Positions 35,180-44,603 are shown, numbered from the stretch's first letter. The stretch is DNA of 64,000 nucleotides from Bog-756 sp963806455 (GCA_963806455.1 CAWDXZ010000001.1:558001-622000); one strand, 5' to 3'. Notes: a model not told the origin generated them from the sequence alone. Numbers and translations are program-made.

Positions 35180-38100
35180 TCAGGCCACGAAGTACTTGGC
35201 CTGGGGGTGGTGGCAGATGATGGCCGTGGTCGACTGCTCGGGATGGAGCTGGAACCCTTCGCTCACGTCCACCCCGATCCGGTCGGCGCCCAGCAGCTCG
35301 ACGACCTTGGCGTTGTCCTCGAGGTTCGGGCAGGCCGGATAGCCCCACGAGTAGCGGCCACCCCGGTACTGCTGACGGAAGAGACCGGTCAGGGTGGGGC
35401 CGTCCTCGTCGGCATAGCCGAGCTCCTGTCGGATGCGGTGGTGCCAGTACTCGGCCAGCGCCTCGGCCATCTCGACGCCGAGCCCGTGGAGATAGAGGTA
35501 CCGCTGGTATTCGTTGTCCGCGAACAGCCGGGCGGTCTCCTCGGAGACCCGGGGCCCCATGGTGACCACGTGGAAGCTGGCCCAGTCGGGCTCACCGGAG
35601 TCGAGCGGCCGGAAGAAGTCGCTGATGCACAGCCACGGCTCCTCGGTCTGGCGGGGGAACGTGAACCGCGTCGCCTCGCCGGTGCGGCTCTCGTCCTCGA
35701 AGATGACCAAGTCGTCGCCGTCGGCGTTGGCGGCGAAGTGCCCCCAGGCCACCTGGGGCACCAGGAGGTGCCCGGCCTTGGCCGTGGCCACCTGGTCCCG
35801 TAGGACGTTCCGCACCCGGTCCTTGAAGGCTGCGTCGTCCTCGCCCCCTTCGGGGCGGAACCCCCACTGGTTGCGGAAGAGCGCCGTCTCGTTCAGGTAG
35901 GCGGCGATGTCGTCGATGGCCATGCCCTTGGCCACCCGGCTGCCGAGGAACGGGGGCTTGAACACCGGGTTGTCCAGGGCCACCTGGGGCGACCTGCGGG
36001 GGAGGCTCTCGCCGCGCGCCAGGGCCTCGTCGGCCGCCTGCCGACGCAGCTCGCTGCGGCGGGGGCCCAGGTCGCGACCGCCGAGGGCGGTCCCGAACTC
36101 CGGGTCGTCCTCTCCGCTGCGGGCCAGCTCGACCAGGCGGTCCATGGTGCGCAGCCCCTCGAAGGCGTCCTTGCCGTAGAAGAGGCGTCCCTCGTACAAC
36201 TTCCGGAGATCGCGCTCGACGTAGGTGCGGGTGAGTGCGGCGCCGCCCAGGATGACCGGGATGTGCGAGAGCCCGCGCCGGTTGAGCTCTTCGAGATTGT
36301 CGCGCATGACGAGGGTCGACTTGACCAGGAGCCCGCTCATGCCGATGGCGTCCGCGCCGGACTCCTCCAGGGCGCTCACCATGTCGGCGATGCCCACTTT
36401 GATGCCCAGGTTCTTCACGGTGTAGCCGTTGTTGGTGAGGATGATGTCGACCAGGTTCTTGCCGATGTCATGGACGTCGCCCTTGACGGTGGCCAGCACC
36501 ATGGTGCCCTTCCCGCCCTGGTCCGCCTTCTCCATATGCGGCTCGAGGTAGGCCACCGCCGTCTTCATGGTCTCGGCCGATCCCAGCACGAAGGGCAGTT
36601 GCATCTCGCCGCTGGCGAACAGCTCGCCCACCGTCTTCATGCCGGCCAGCAGGAACTGGTTGATGATCTCGAGCGGGGTGTGGCCCTCCGACATGGCCTG
36701 GTCGAGATCGGCCTCGATCCCGTTCCGGTCGCCGTCGACGATCCGGTGCTCGAGCCGTTGCTCGACGGTCCATCCGGACCGGTCCTCAGCGGTCACCGTA
36801 CTGGAGGCGGTGGCGCCCTCGAAGATGGACAGCAGCTCGGTCAGCGGATCGTACCCGTCGTGCCGTCGGTCGTAGACGAGGTCGAGGCAGACCTCACGGG
36901 CCCGCTCGCCGATCTTCGACAGGGGGAGGATCTTGGATGCGTGCACGATGGCCGCGTCCAGCCCGGCCTCGACACACTCGTGCAGGAACACCGAGTTGAG
37001 TGCCTGGCGGGCGGCCGGGTTCAGCCCGAATGAGACGTTGGACAGCCCGAGCACGGTGTAGACGCCGGGCAGCTCCGCCTTGATCCGGCGGATCCCCTCG
37101 ATCGTCTCGATGCCGTCCTTGCGGCTCTCCTCCATCCCGGTGGAGAGGGGCAGGGCCAGTGCGTCGAACATGAGGTCCTCGGGGTGCAGCCCGTAGCGTT
37201 CGGTGGCGATGTCGTGGATGGCGCGGGCGGCGCGCAGCTTCCAGTCCGCCGTGCGGGCCTGGCCCTCCGTGTCGATGCAGGTGCAGACGACGGCGGCGCC
37301 GAATTCCTTGGCCAGGGTCAGAAAGGAGTCGAGGCGGGTGCCCGGACCGTCCCCGTCCTCGAGGTTGACCGAGTTGATCACGGCCCTCCCCCCGATCCAG
37401 GAGAGAGCCGTCTCGACCACTGGCGCCTCGGTGGAGTCGACCACCAGCGGGACCGTCGACTGGGTGGCGAACCGCGATGCCACCTGCCCCATGTCGGCCA
37501 CCCCGTCGGCCCCGGTGTAGTCCACGCACACGTCGATGAGGTGGGACCCCTCCTTCACCTGCTCACGCGCCATCGCCACGCAGGTGTCCCAGTCGCCCTC
37601 CAGCATGGCCTGGCGGAACTTCTTCGAACCGTTGGCGTTGGTCCGCTCCCCGATGACCAGGAAGGACGTGTCCTGGTCGAAGGGCACCGGGGTGTAGATC
37701 GACGCCGCCCCGGGCTCGGGCTCGGGCCGGCGGCCGGCGGGGACGAGCCCGGCGCAGGACTCGACGACCGCTGCCAGGTGGGCCGGGGTGGTGCCGCAGC
37801 ACCCGCCGATGATCGAGACCCCGAGCTCGCTGACGAACTGGCTGTGGAACGCAGCCAGCTGCTCGGGACTGAGGTCGTAGTGCATCGCCCCGTCGACCAC
37901 CGTGGGCAGGCCGGCGTTGGGGAGGCACGACACCGGCATCCCGGCGTGGGCGGACAGGTGGCGCAGCGGCTCGAACATCTCGGCCGGGCCGGTCGCGCAA
38001 TTGAGCCCGATGACGTCGACGTCCATCGCCTCGAGCGCGCAGAGGGCGGCACCGATCTCGGTGCCGGGCAGCATGGTCCCGGTCAGCTCGATGGTCACCT

Positions 38101-38683
38101 GCGCCTGGATGGGGACTCGGCGCCCGACCGCGGCCATGGCCCGACGGGCCCCGTTGATGGCCGCCTTGGCCTGCAGGAGGTCGAAGACCGTCTCGACGAT
38201 GACGAGGTCGACCCCCCCCTCGAGGAGCGCGGTCGCCTGCTCCTCGTAGGCGTGGCGGAGCTCGGCATAGCGGATCTGGCCGAGGGTGGGGAACTTCGTG
38301 CCGGGACCGATGCTGCCGGCCACCCACCGGGGCCGGTCCGGGGTGGAGAAGTCACGGGCGGCGTCCCGGGCCAGGGCGGCGGCGGCCAGGTTGAGCTCCC
38401 GTACCCGGTCGGCCTGCCCGTACTCGGCGAGCACCGGGGCGAAGGCTCCGAACGTGTCGGTCTCGACCACGTCGCATCCCACCTCGAAGAACGAGCGGTG
38501 CACCCGGTCGACGACGTCCGGCCTGGTGGCGACGAGCAGCTCGTTGCAGCCTTCGAGGTCAGGACCGCCGAAGTCGTCCGCCGTGAGCTGGGCCAACTGC
38601 AGGTTGGTCCCCATGGCCCCGTCGAAGACGATCACCCGCTCGGAGGCAGCTTGCAGATAGTCGGAGGTCGCATCCTTCGTCAT
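35180..38683 (-). CDS. metH: Cobalamin-dependent methionine synthase
   Basis: 1,167 residues with all four modules in order: homocysteine-binding (FDGAMGTNLQ...GGCCGTTPAHL with zinc cysteines), pterin-binding (FLVIGERTNANGSKKF...), B12-binding (DVHDIGKN, SGLLVKS, GGAALTRTYVE) and the C-terminal reactivation domain (RYSWGYPACPNLED, SEGFQLHPEQSTTAI). It methylates homocysteine to methionine with methyltetrahydrofolate. ATG 38683 is preceded by GGAGGG. The 108 bp upstream region is too short for and shows no B12 riboswitch. It is divergent from the cobalamin adenosyltransferase. Confidence 0.97.
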   Translation of the reverse strand: MTKDATSDYLQAASERVIVFDGAMGTNLQLAQLTADDFGGPDLEGCNELLVATRPDVVDRVHRSFFEVGCDVVETDTFGAFAPVLAEYGQADRVRELNLAAAALARDAARDFSTPDRPRWVAGSIGPGTKFPTLGQIRYAELRHAYEEQATALLEGGVDLVIVETVFDLLQAKAAINGARRAMAAVGRRVPIQAQVTIELTGTMLPGTEIGAALCALEAMDVDVIGLNCATGPAEMFEPLRHLSAHAGMPVSCLPNAGLPTVVDGAMHYDLSPEQLAAFHSQFVSELGVSIIGGCCGTTPAHLAAVVESCAGLVPAGRRPEPEPGAASIYTPVPFDQDTSFLVIGERTNANGSKKFRQAMLEGDWDTCVAMAREQVKEGSHLIDVCVDYTGADGVADMGQVASRFATQSTVPLVVDSTEAPVVETALSWIGGRAVINSVNLEDGDGPGTRLDSFLTLAKEFGAAVVCTCIDTEGQARTADWKLRAARAIHDIATERYGLHPEDLMFDALALPLSTGMEESRKDGIETIEGIRRIKAELPGVYTVLGLSNVSFGLNPAARQALNSVFLHECVEAGLDAAIVHASKILPLSKIGERAREVCLDLVYDRRHDGYDPLTELLSIFEGATASSTVTAEDRSGWTVEQRLEHRIVDGDRNGIEADLDQAMSEGHTPLEIINQFLLAGMKTVGELFASGEMQLPFVLGSAETMKTAVAYLEPHMEKADQGGKGTMVLATVKGDVHDIGKNLVDIILTNNGYTVKNLGIKVGIADMVSALEESGADAIGMSGLLVKSTLVMRDNLEELNRRGLSHIPVILGGAALTRTYVERDLRKLYEGRLFYGKDAFEGLRTMDRLVELARSGEDDPEFGTALGGRDLGPRRSELRRQAADEALARGESLPRRSPQVALDNPVFKPPFLGSRVAKGMAIDDIAAYLNETALFRNQWGFRPEGGEDDAAFKDRVRNVLRDQVATAKAGHLLVPQVAWGHFAANADGDDLVIFEDESRTGEATRFTFPRQTEEPWLCISDFFRPLDSGEPDWASFHVVTMGPRVSEETARLFADNEYQRYLYLHGLGVEMAEALAEYWHHRIRQELGYADEDGPTLTGLFRQQYRGGRYSWGYPACPNLEDNAKVVELLGADRIGVDVSEGFQLHPEQSTTAIICHHPQAKYFVA

Positions 38684-38791
38684 GGACCCTCCAGGCTACC
38701 GGGGCGACCGGGGCCCGTCGCCCGGGGGCGCCCACCGGCACCACCGGGGAATGCCGGTGATCTCGTTTAGCATCGGCACGATGGTGGGCCC

Positions 38792-39358
38792 GTGCTGAGG
38801 ATCTACACGAAGACCGGCGACGACGGCACCACCGGACTGCTCTTCGGTGGGCGCGTGGCCAAGGACTCGGTCCCCATGCAGATCAACGGCACGGTCGACG
38901 AGGCCCAGGCGGCGATGGGCATGGCCCGGTCCGAGGTCGATGCCGGCTCCGAGCTCGACGTCGTCCTGACCGGGCTCGAACGCGAGCTCTACGTGCTGAT
39001 GGCGGAGGTCGCCACCGACCCCGCCAACCGCTCGAAGCTGACGGCCGGATCGACCATGGTCACGGCCGGGATGGTCGAGGCGCTCGAGGAGCGGATCGAC
39101 GGCCTCATCGAGCGGATCGACATGCCGACCGAATTCGTGATCCCCGGGGCGAACCGCGCCTCGGCCACCTTGGACCTGGCCCGGACGATCGTCCGCCGTG
39201 CCGAGCGGCTGGTGGTGTCGGCGCCGGTCGACGACTCGATGGTGGCTCCCTACCTCAACCGGCTCTCGGACCTGCTGTGGGCCCTGGCCCGGTTCGCCGA
39301 GGGTGACGAACACCTGCTCGCCCGGGGGGCGCCCCGGCGGGGCCGGTCCCGGCCATGA
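38792..39358 (+). CDS. Cob(I)alamin adenosyltransferase, PduO type
   Basis: 188 residues. IYTKTGDDGTTGLLFGGRVAKDS is the PduO-type ATP-binding loop, and RRAERLVV followed by YLNRLSDLLWALAR is the conserved C-terminal pair. It converts cob(I)alamin to adenosylcobalamin, the cofactor of the acyl-CoA mutase at 46-47.6 kb. GTG 38792 is the start and the stop overlaps pepA by 4 bp (ATGA). Confidence 0.93.
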   Translation: MLRIYTKTGDDGTTGLLFGGRVAKDSVPMQINGTVDEAQAAMGMARSEVDAGSELDVVLTGLERELYVLMAEVATDPANRSKLTAGSTMVTAGMVEALEERIDGLIERIDMPTEFVIPGANRASATLDLARTIVRRAERLVVSAPVDDSMVAPYLNRLSDLLWALARFAEGDEHLLARGAPRRGRSRP

Positions 39359-40929
39359 GGGTGTTGACCCAGTCGGGAGGCGAGCTCGCCGCCCAAGTGG
39401 AGGCGGTCGGGGTGCCCGTGTACGCCGTCGACGGCGAACCGCGCCCGGCGGCGGCCGCCCCGCCGGAGTGGTCCCGGGGGCTGCCCTCCGAGCTCGACCC
39501 GGCGTGGTGCACCCGCCATGGCTTCGACGGCAAGGTCGGCCAGACCGAGACGTTCCGCACCGCCGATCCCGGCGTACCCGGGGATCCGGACGTCGTGCTG
39601 GTGGGCGTGGGGGACGCCGCCCAGCTCGAGGGTGACCGGGGCCTCGAGTCGGTCCGCCGGTCCGCCGCCGCCTTCGTCCGGGCGGTGGGCCCCGCCGAGC
39701 GGGCCGCCCTGCTGCTCCCCACCGACACCGGCCTGGCCGGGGGGGACCTGGCGGCGGCCGCCGCCGAAGGGGCGGTGCTCGGGTCGTACCGCTACGACAC
39801 CTACCGCACCGGCGACCACCGGGGCGGTCTGGGCTCGCTGGTGGTCGTCGGCGGCCCCCCGCCGGCCGGGGGCGTCCTCGAGGCCGGGGCCGAGCGGGGG
39901 GCGCGCCTGGCCCGGTCGGTCAGCTGGGCACGTGACCTGGTCAACGAGCCTCCCAGCTCGCTCACCCCCCAACGGTTCGCCGACACCGTGGCGGACCGGT
40001 TCGCCGACGTGGCCGGGCTCTCGGTCGAGGTCTGGAACGAGGAGAGGATCGCCGAGGAGCGCCTGGGGGGCCTGCTCGGGGTGGCCCGAGGGTCGACGCA
40101 GCCGCCCCGTCTGGTGAAGGTGTCGTACCGCCCGGCCGACCCCGTCGAGATCGACGGCCGTGTCGCTCACCTGGCCCTGGTGGGCAAGGGGATCACCTTC
40201 GACTCGGGTGGCCTGTCGCTCAAGACCGCAGGCGGCATGGAGACCATGAAGACCGACATGGGGGGTGCGGCTGCCGTCCTCGCTGCCATCGACGCCGCCG
40301 CCGGCCTGGGGGCGCCCGTCCGGATCACCGCCTTCACGCCTCTCACCGAGAACATGCCGAGTGGTTCGGCGACCAAGCCCGGGGACGTCCTCACCGCTCG
40401 CAACGGGAAGACCATCGAGGTGCTCAACACCGACGCCGAGGGGCGCCTGGTGCTGGCGGACGCCCTGTCCCTCGCCGTCGAGGCCGACCCCGACGCCATC
40501 GTGGACCTGGCCACCCTGACCGGGGCGGCCGTCGTCGCCCTGGGCAAGGACGTCGCCGCCCTGCTCGGGAACGACGAGACCCTCATGGCCGAGGTGCGGG
40601 CGGCGGGGGACCGGGCCGGCGAGGCGCTCTGGCCCCTTCCGGTGCCGGAGGAGTACCGCAGCCACATCGACTCCGAGGTGGCCGACATGCGCAACGTGGG
40701 CCGTCCCGGCCAGGCCGGGAGCATCGCCGCCGCCATGCTCCTCCGTGAGTTCGTGGGGACGGTCCCGTGGGCCCACCTCGACATCGCCGGGCCGGCTCGC
40801 GCCGACGAGGACAGCCGTTACCTGGCCAAGGGAGGCACCGGCTTCGGCGTCCGGACACTGGTGGCGCTGGTCACGTCGGAGGGATTCGCCCGTGTCCTGG
40901 CCGGGCTCCGCTCCATGAGGTCCGGCTGA
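39355..40929 (+). CDS. pepA: Leucyl aminopeptidase (M17)
   Basis: 524 residues. The C-terminal catalytic domain has VGKGITFDSGGLSLK, MKTDMGGAAAVL, and the family signature NTDAEGRLVLADAL, with the metal-binding Asp, Lys and Glu in place. It releases N-terminal residues, preferring leucine. The ATG overlaps the adenosyltransferase stop. A hairpin-like sequence follows its stop. Confidence 0.94.
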   Translation: MRVLTQSGGELAAQVEAVGVPVYAVDGEPRPAAAAPPEWSRGLPSELDPAWCTRHGFDGKVGQTETFRTADPGVPGDPDVVLVGVGDAAQLEGDRGLESVRRSAAAFVRAVGPAERAALLLPTDTGLAGGDLAAAAAEGAVLGSYRYDTYRTGDHRGGLGSLVVVGGPPPAGGVLEAGAERGARLARSVSWARDLVNEPPSSLTPQRFADTVADRFADVAGLSVEVWNEERIAEERLGGLLGVARGSTQPPRLVKVSYRPADPVEIDGRVAHLALVGKGITFDSGGLSLKTAGGMETMKTDMGGAAAVLAAIDAAAGLGAPVRITAFTPLTENMPSGSATKPGDVLTARNGKTIEVLNTDAEGRLVLADALSLAVEADPDAIVDLATLTGAAVVALGKDVAALLGNDETLMAEVRAAGDRAGEALWPLPVPEEYRSHIDSEVADMRNVGRPGQAGSIAAAMLLREFVGTVPWAHLDIAGPARADEDSRYLAKGGTGFGVRTLVALVTSEGFARVLAGLRSMRSG

Positions 40930-40941
40930 CGCGACGGCGTC

Positions 40942-40968
40942 CGCCGGCCCGGGCGGTCGGGCCCGGCG
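40942..40968 (+). terminator. Hairpin-like sequence after pepA
   Basis: CGCCGGCCCG and CGGGCCCGGCG face each other across a short loop with one bulge, 13 bases past the pepA stop and before the gpsA promoter. There is no T tract. Confidence 0.35.
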
Positions 40969-40987
40969 CTTCTCCCGCGGCCTGAGG

Positions 40988-40993
40988 TACGTT
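40988..40993 (+). promoter_or_regulatory. Candidate -10 box (TACGTT), leaderless start
   Basis: TACGTT lies 6 bases before the GTG of gpsA. Confidence 0.5.
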
Positions 40994-40999
40994 CGTCGG

Positions 41000-41989
41000 G
41001 TGAGGATCGCGGTGCTCGGGGCCGGTTCGTGGGGGACCACGATGGCCTCCCTGGTGGCCCCGAGGCACGACACCGTGCTGTGGGCGCGGGACCCCGACGT
41101 GGCCAAGTCGGTGAACAGCGACCATGTGAACCCCCGCTATCTGCCGGGGTTCACGCTGGGTACCCCGTTGTCGGCCACCCCCGACCTCGGGGAGGCGGTC
41201 TCGGCCGCCGACCTCATCGTGGTCGGGGTCCCGACCTCGGGCTTCCGCCACGTCCTCCAACAGGCCGCGACCCACATGCGCCCGTGGGTCCCGGTCGTGA
41301 GCCTGTCGAAGGGCCTCGAGCGCGGGACGCACCTGCGGATGACCGAGGTCATCAAAGAGGTCGTCCCGGGCCACCCGGTGGCCGCTCTCACCGGGCCCAA
41401 CATCGCCAACGAGATCATGTCCGGCATGGCCGCCGCCGCGGTCATCGCCACCGAGGACCTGGAGGTCGCCGGCGCCATCCAGAAGGTGATCACCCGGGGT
41501 GTGTTCCGCGTCTATCTCAACCACGACGTCGTGGGGTGCGAGATGGGCGGCGCGCTGAAGAACGTCATCGCCATCGCCGCCGGCATCGGTGAGGGCCTGG
41601 GGGTGGGGGACAACACCAGGGCGGCCGTCATGTCACGCGGGCTGGCCGAGCTCACCCGGCTCGGGGTGGCCATGGGGGCCCAGCCGGGCACGTTCGCCGG
41701 GTTGGCCGGGATGGGCGATCTCATCGCCACCTGCATGAGCCCCCACAGCCGCAACCGGGCCGTCGGGGAGCAGCTGGGCAAGGGCCGGCGCCTGGAGGAC
41801 ATCCTGGCCGAGATGCACATGGTGGCCGAGGGCGTGAAGACGGCCACCGTGGCCCTGGAGCTGGCCGACCGGCACCGGCTCGACCTGCCCATCTGCACGA
41901 TGATCGACAAGGTGGTGAAGGGGGAGATCGAGCCGGCGGACGCCTACTGGGGGCTGACCCCGGCCGGGCACGAGAACGAGCCGGGCTGA
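41000..41989 (+). CDS. gpsA: Glycerol-3-phosphate dehydrogenase [NAD(P)+]
   Basis: 329 residues. It begins with the Rossmann motif VLGAGSWGTTMA and contains SLSKGLE, TGPNIANEI, the catalytic Lys region GGALKNVIAIAAGIGEGL and GLAGMGDLIATC, all GpsA signatures. It reduces dihydroxyacetone phosphate to glycerol-3-phosphate for phospholipids. Its last 46 bp overlap the convergent gene on the other strand. Confidence 0.96.
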   Translation: MRIAVLGAGSWGTTMASLVAPRHDTVLWARDPDVAKSVNSDHVNPRYLPGFTLGTPLSATPDLGEAVSAADLIVVGVPTSGFRHVLQQAATHMRPWVPVVSLSKGLERGTHLRMTEVIKEVVPGHPVAALTGPNIANEIMSGMAAAAVIATEDLEVAGAIQKVITRGVFRVYLNHDVVGCEMGGALKNVIAIAAGIGEGLGVGDNTRAAVMSRGLAELTRLGVAMGAQPGTFAGLAGMGDLIATCMSPHSRNRAVGEQLGKGRRLEDILAEMHMVAEGVKTATVALELADRHRLDLPICTMIDKVVKGEIEPADAYWGLTPAGHENEPG

Positions 41990-42675
41990 GGCGGATCGGG
42001 CTGAGGCGGGTCGGGCCGGCCTGTCCGGTCGATCGCCGTCACCCGGGGCCCGCCGGCTCCCGCCGCCGCCCGGGCCGCCGAGAAGGCGACGGCGGGGTGG
42101 AACGACCATGCGGCCAGCTGCCGTTCGATCTCGTCCGGGGTCCGCCCCGCCGCCGCCAGTCCCGATGCGAGCCGCCCCGCCCGCCGCCGCATCTGCTCCG
42201 CCTCCGGGAGCCTCTGTTCGGTGAGCCACCGCCGGTGGCCGGTCTGGAGCGGCTCGGGCAGGCGGCTCAGGTGGCGGAGCGGGAGGGGAGGGATGCGGGT
42301 GCGGACCGCCAGGGCCCCCGGTCCGTGGGGTCGAGCGAGCTCGAAGGTGCAAAGGCGCTGCAGCGCCCGGCGGAACGGCGAGTTCTTGCCCATGCGCTCC
42401 CCGAGGCCGAGGCTCCGGGCCATCTCGCCCAGGTCGATGTCGAACCCGTCGCGCCGGACGTCGAGGCCGTAGGAGAGGCGCCGTAACAGCCACGTCGCCG
42501 AGGGGCCGATGATGCCGAGCCAGTACAGCTCGACGTACCGGGAGCAGGGGTGCACGCCGTGGGGGTCGGCCACCGGGTCGGCCCACGGGACGATGCGCAG
42601 GACGGGGCCCACCTCTGACGGTATCGACGAGCGTCGGGGACGGGCCGGGGACGGGACGGCAGTGGTCTGAGTCAC
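41944..42675 (-). CDS. Conserved actinobacterial protein of unknown function
   Basis: 243 residues. The middle part (YVELYWLGIIGPSATWLLRRL, IDLGEMARSLGLGE, FRRALQRLCTFELA, RHLSRLPEPLQ) recalls an uncharacterised helical family seen in other actinobacteria, with a winged-helix flavour; I cannot assign a function. GTG 42675 has a good AAGGAG ribosome site 6 bases upstream. The C-terminus carries a PDPPQ duplication and overlaps gpsA by 46 bp in the convergent direction. Confidence 0.72.
   Translation of the reverse strand: MTQTTAVPSPARPRRSSIPSEVGPVLRIVPWADPVADPHGVHPCSRYVELYWLGIIGPSATWLLRRLSYGLDVRRDGFDIDLGEMARSLGLGERMGKNSPFRRALQRLCTFELARPHGPGALAVRTRIPPLPLRHLSRLPEPLQTGHRRWLTEQRLPEAEQMRRRAGRLASGLAAAGRTPDEIERQLAAWSFHPAVAFSAARAAAGAGGPRVTAIDRTGRPDPPQPDPPQPGSFSCPAGVSPQ
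41982..42011 (+). repeat. 15 bp tandem duplication at the gpsA stop
   Basis: CGGGCTGAGGCGGAT (41982-41996) is repeated with one change at 41997-42011. It spans the gpsA stop codon and encodes PDPPQ twice in the opposing gene. Confidence 0.85.
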
Positions 42676-42933
42676 AGGGTGCTCCTTGATGGTCGACGAC
42701 GGATGGTGCGCGTACCGTCATCGTGGGGAGGGACCTCGCCGGAGACCTGGCGTGCGACCTTGCCGGGCACTGGGTTCGCAAGTGCCGCCGCCGGTGCCAG
42801 AACAGCGCCCCGAGCTCTGTCCTTGAAGGGCACGGGCCGCGACGGAGAAAGGCGTGCCCCGCCGCCGAACCGGACCGATCTACCGGCTCGCCTGGCGTGA
42901 TCGGAAGGTCAGGGTGAGTGCACCGTTTGCCGT
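42676..42933. other. Non-coding gap between conserved unknown gene and low-GC esterase
   Basis: About 260 bases of high-GC sequence without a supportable gene. It holds the AAGGAG site (42682-42687, read on the minus strand) for the gene ending at 41944. The base composition drops sharply at its right edge, where the esterase gene begins. No direct repeats, tRNA or integrase remnant was seen. Confidence 0.6.
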
Positions 42934-42945
42934 CCGGGATCCCGG
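42934..42945 (-). terminator. Palindrome just after the esterase stop
   Basis: CCGGGATCCCGG is a perfect 12 bp palindrome 9 bases beyond the stop of the minus-strand esterase, within a larger imperfect TGCC...GGCA dyad. Possible terminator. Confidence 0.35.
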
Positions 42946-42954
42946 CACTCCCGC

Positions 42955-43836
42955 TCACCTATTCCGTGCATTGTCGAAGAAGCGGACCATGGCTTGCGCA
43001 ATCGATTGAAGGCCAGGGTCAAGTGGCCTCGAGCCGGCCTGCATGAACATGTGGCCCATGTTCTGGACCAAGACAAGTTGTGTTTGGTCACCGGCGGCTT
43101 TGAGATCACGATGGAGCTCCATGGATTGCGACTTGAGAACCGTCGTGTCGTCGACGCCCTGAACAAGAAGGATGGGCGGCGAGTTCGGGACAACGAAATG
43201 CGTGGGGCTAGCAAGAACCAGATCCCGGTGATCACTCTTGCCGAAGACTTGCTGAATGCCGGAGGGAGAGAACCCCGATGCTCGCTCGGTGAGGTTCGCT
43301 GGGCCGAACATGTCTGTTGCAGCGAGCAAGTTGCTCGATTCAGTCGGATAAGGTCCGACATCGAATACTGAATGCGGACCCGTGAGAGCAGCCAGCGCAA
43401 CAAGCTGTCCTCCAACACTGGTGCCGAATGCGAATATCTCGCTTGCGTTCAGACCGTACGTGGGTGCCTTGGCCCGCAAGAACCTGATTGCGCACTTGAC
43501 ATCCTCGATTTGGGCAGGAAACCGAGACTGAGGAGCAAGTCGGTAGTTCAAACTGGCGACGGCATAACCGGCCGAAGCCAGTGCATCCAAGAAGACCGGG
43601 TTGAGGTCCGACTTGTCGCCTGCGGTCATACCTCCCCCATGGATGTACATTGCGACAGGAAGTGGGCGAGTGATAGCGGCGCGCGGGCTGTAGAGATCCA
43701 GAGTTTGCGAATTGCAGTACGCGATATTTCGGTCGGCAGTGCCAAGCGTAAAGGGGACGTTGTGGGGCGCGGAACTGCACCCAGCCAGCAGCCCTGCCAA
43801 CAGCAACCCGGCCGGAAGGAAGCGTCGCGTGATCAC
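42955..43836 (-). CDS. Lipoprotein alpha/beta-hydrolase (carboxylesterase), probably acquired
   Basis: 293 residues. The N-terminus MITRRFLPAGLLLAGLLAGC is a lipoprotein signal with a lipobox Cys at residue 20. The hydrolase part has the oxyanion-hole motif YIHGGGMTAG, nucleophile FGTSVGGQL, Asp in QGVDDTT and His in NMGHMF, as in the BD-FAE/HSL esterases. The coding DNA is near 55% GC with many A/T-ending codons, unlike the ~70% of every neighbour. This indicates recent transfer. GTG 43836 is the start; the ribosome site is weak. Confidence 0.88.
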   Translation of the reverse strand: MITRRFLPAGLLLAGLLAGCSSAPHNVPFTLGTADRNIAYCNSQTLDLYSPRAAITRPLPVAMYIHGGGMTAGDKSDLNPVFLDALASAGYAVASLNYRLAPQSRFPAQIEDVKCAIRFLRAKAPTYGLNASEIFAFGTSVGGQLVALAALTGPHSVFDVGPYPTESSNLLAATDMFGPANLTERASGFSPSGIQQVFGKSDHRDLVLASPTHFVVPNSPPILLVQGVDDTTVLKSQSMELHRDLKAAGDQTQLVLVQNMGHMFMQAGSRPLDPGLQSIAQAMVRFFDNARNR

Positions 43837-43985
43837 CTCTACCAGCGTCGTGGCGGCAGCCGAGTCTCGCTAGGGCCCATTGTCACTCGTGCGGCATAAG
43901 CAACACCGTCGGGTCCCTGAACACCGAACAACAACTCGCCAGTTCGCTCTGCAAGGGAACGTAGGGGCTTCGGTTTCCGGGGGTA

Positions 43986-44603
43986 TCAGCGGGCCGCCGT
44001 CCCGGCCCAACTGCCCCGGTGGACGCTCTCGTCGAGCGTGCGGCGGGCCCGTCCCGACGACGAGGAGGGAGGATCGGGTCGGAGCGGCTCACCGAGCAGC
44101 ACGGCGCCCAGCCAGCGGAGGTGGTCGGGAACGCCGAGGGCGGCGCGGAGGGCGTCCTCCCCACGGAAGTTCCCGAGGAACGCCGCGCCGAGGCCCCGAT
44201 CGGTGGCCCCCAGGAGCAGGGCCATGGTGGCGAAGGCGGCGTCGACGAACCAGTAGGGCACCACCCAGGTCACCTCCCGACCGTCCCGGCGGGCCTTGTC
44301 CGGCTGTCGGTAGCGGGCGGCATAGGCCTCGGGATCGGCATAGGGGAGGACCACCACCGGGGCGCGGGCCAGTCCCTCGAACCTCCTCGAGCGCGCCCGC
44401 CACTCGGGGTCGGTGGTGGCCTCCCAGTAGCTCGCCGTCTGGTCAGCGCCCTCGAGGACCACGAAGTCCCGGCCCTGGGTGTTGCCGGCCGACGGGGCCC
44501 GGATCGCCCCTTCGAGCAGGCGGTCGACGACTTCGGGTTCGAGCGGCCGGTCGGAGAAGTTCCGGCACATCCGTCTCCGGCGCAGGGCCTCGCTCAGCTC
44601 CAC
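43986..44603 (-). CDS. Nitroreductase-family FMN protein
   Basis: 205 residues. The start ELSEALRRRRMCRNFSDRPL and RAPSAGNTQGRDFVVL are the FMN-binding N-terminal motifs of the nitroreductase family, and DHLRWLGAVLLGEP is the usual C-terminal strand. It is likely an NAD(P)H- or F420-linked FMN oxidoreductase; the substrate is unknown. GTG 44603 is the start. The 149 bp between it and the esterase contains the right edge of the lower-GC segment. Confidence 0.83.
   Translation of the reverse strand: MELSEALRRRRMCRNFSDRPLEPEVVDRLLEGAIRAPSAGNTQGRDFVVLEGADQTASYWEATTDPEWRARSRRFEGLARAPVVVLPYADPEAYAARYRQPDKARRDGREVTWVVPYWFVDAAFATMALLLGATDRGLGAAFLGNFRGEDALRAALGVPDHLRWLGAVLLGEPLRPDPPSSSSGRARRTLDESVHRGSWAGTAAR

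Noticed and set aside
38684..38791. B12 or SAM riboswitch before metH
   Set aside because: Only 108 bp lie between the divergent starts, with no B12-box-like sequence and no room for either fold.
42676..42954. Short plus-strand frames in the gap before the esterase
   Set aside because: They are 64-73 codons, overlap each other in different frames, and have no ribosome site or conserved pattern.
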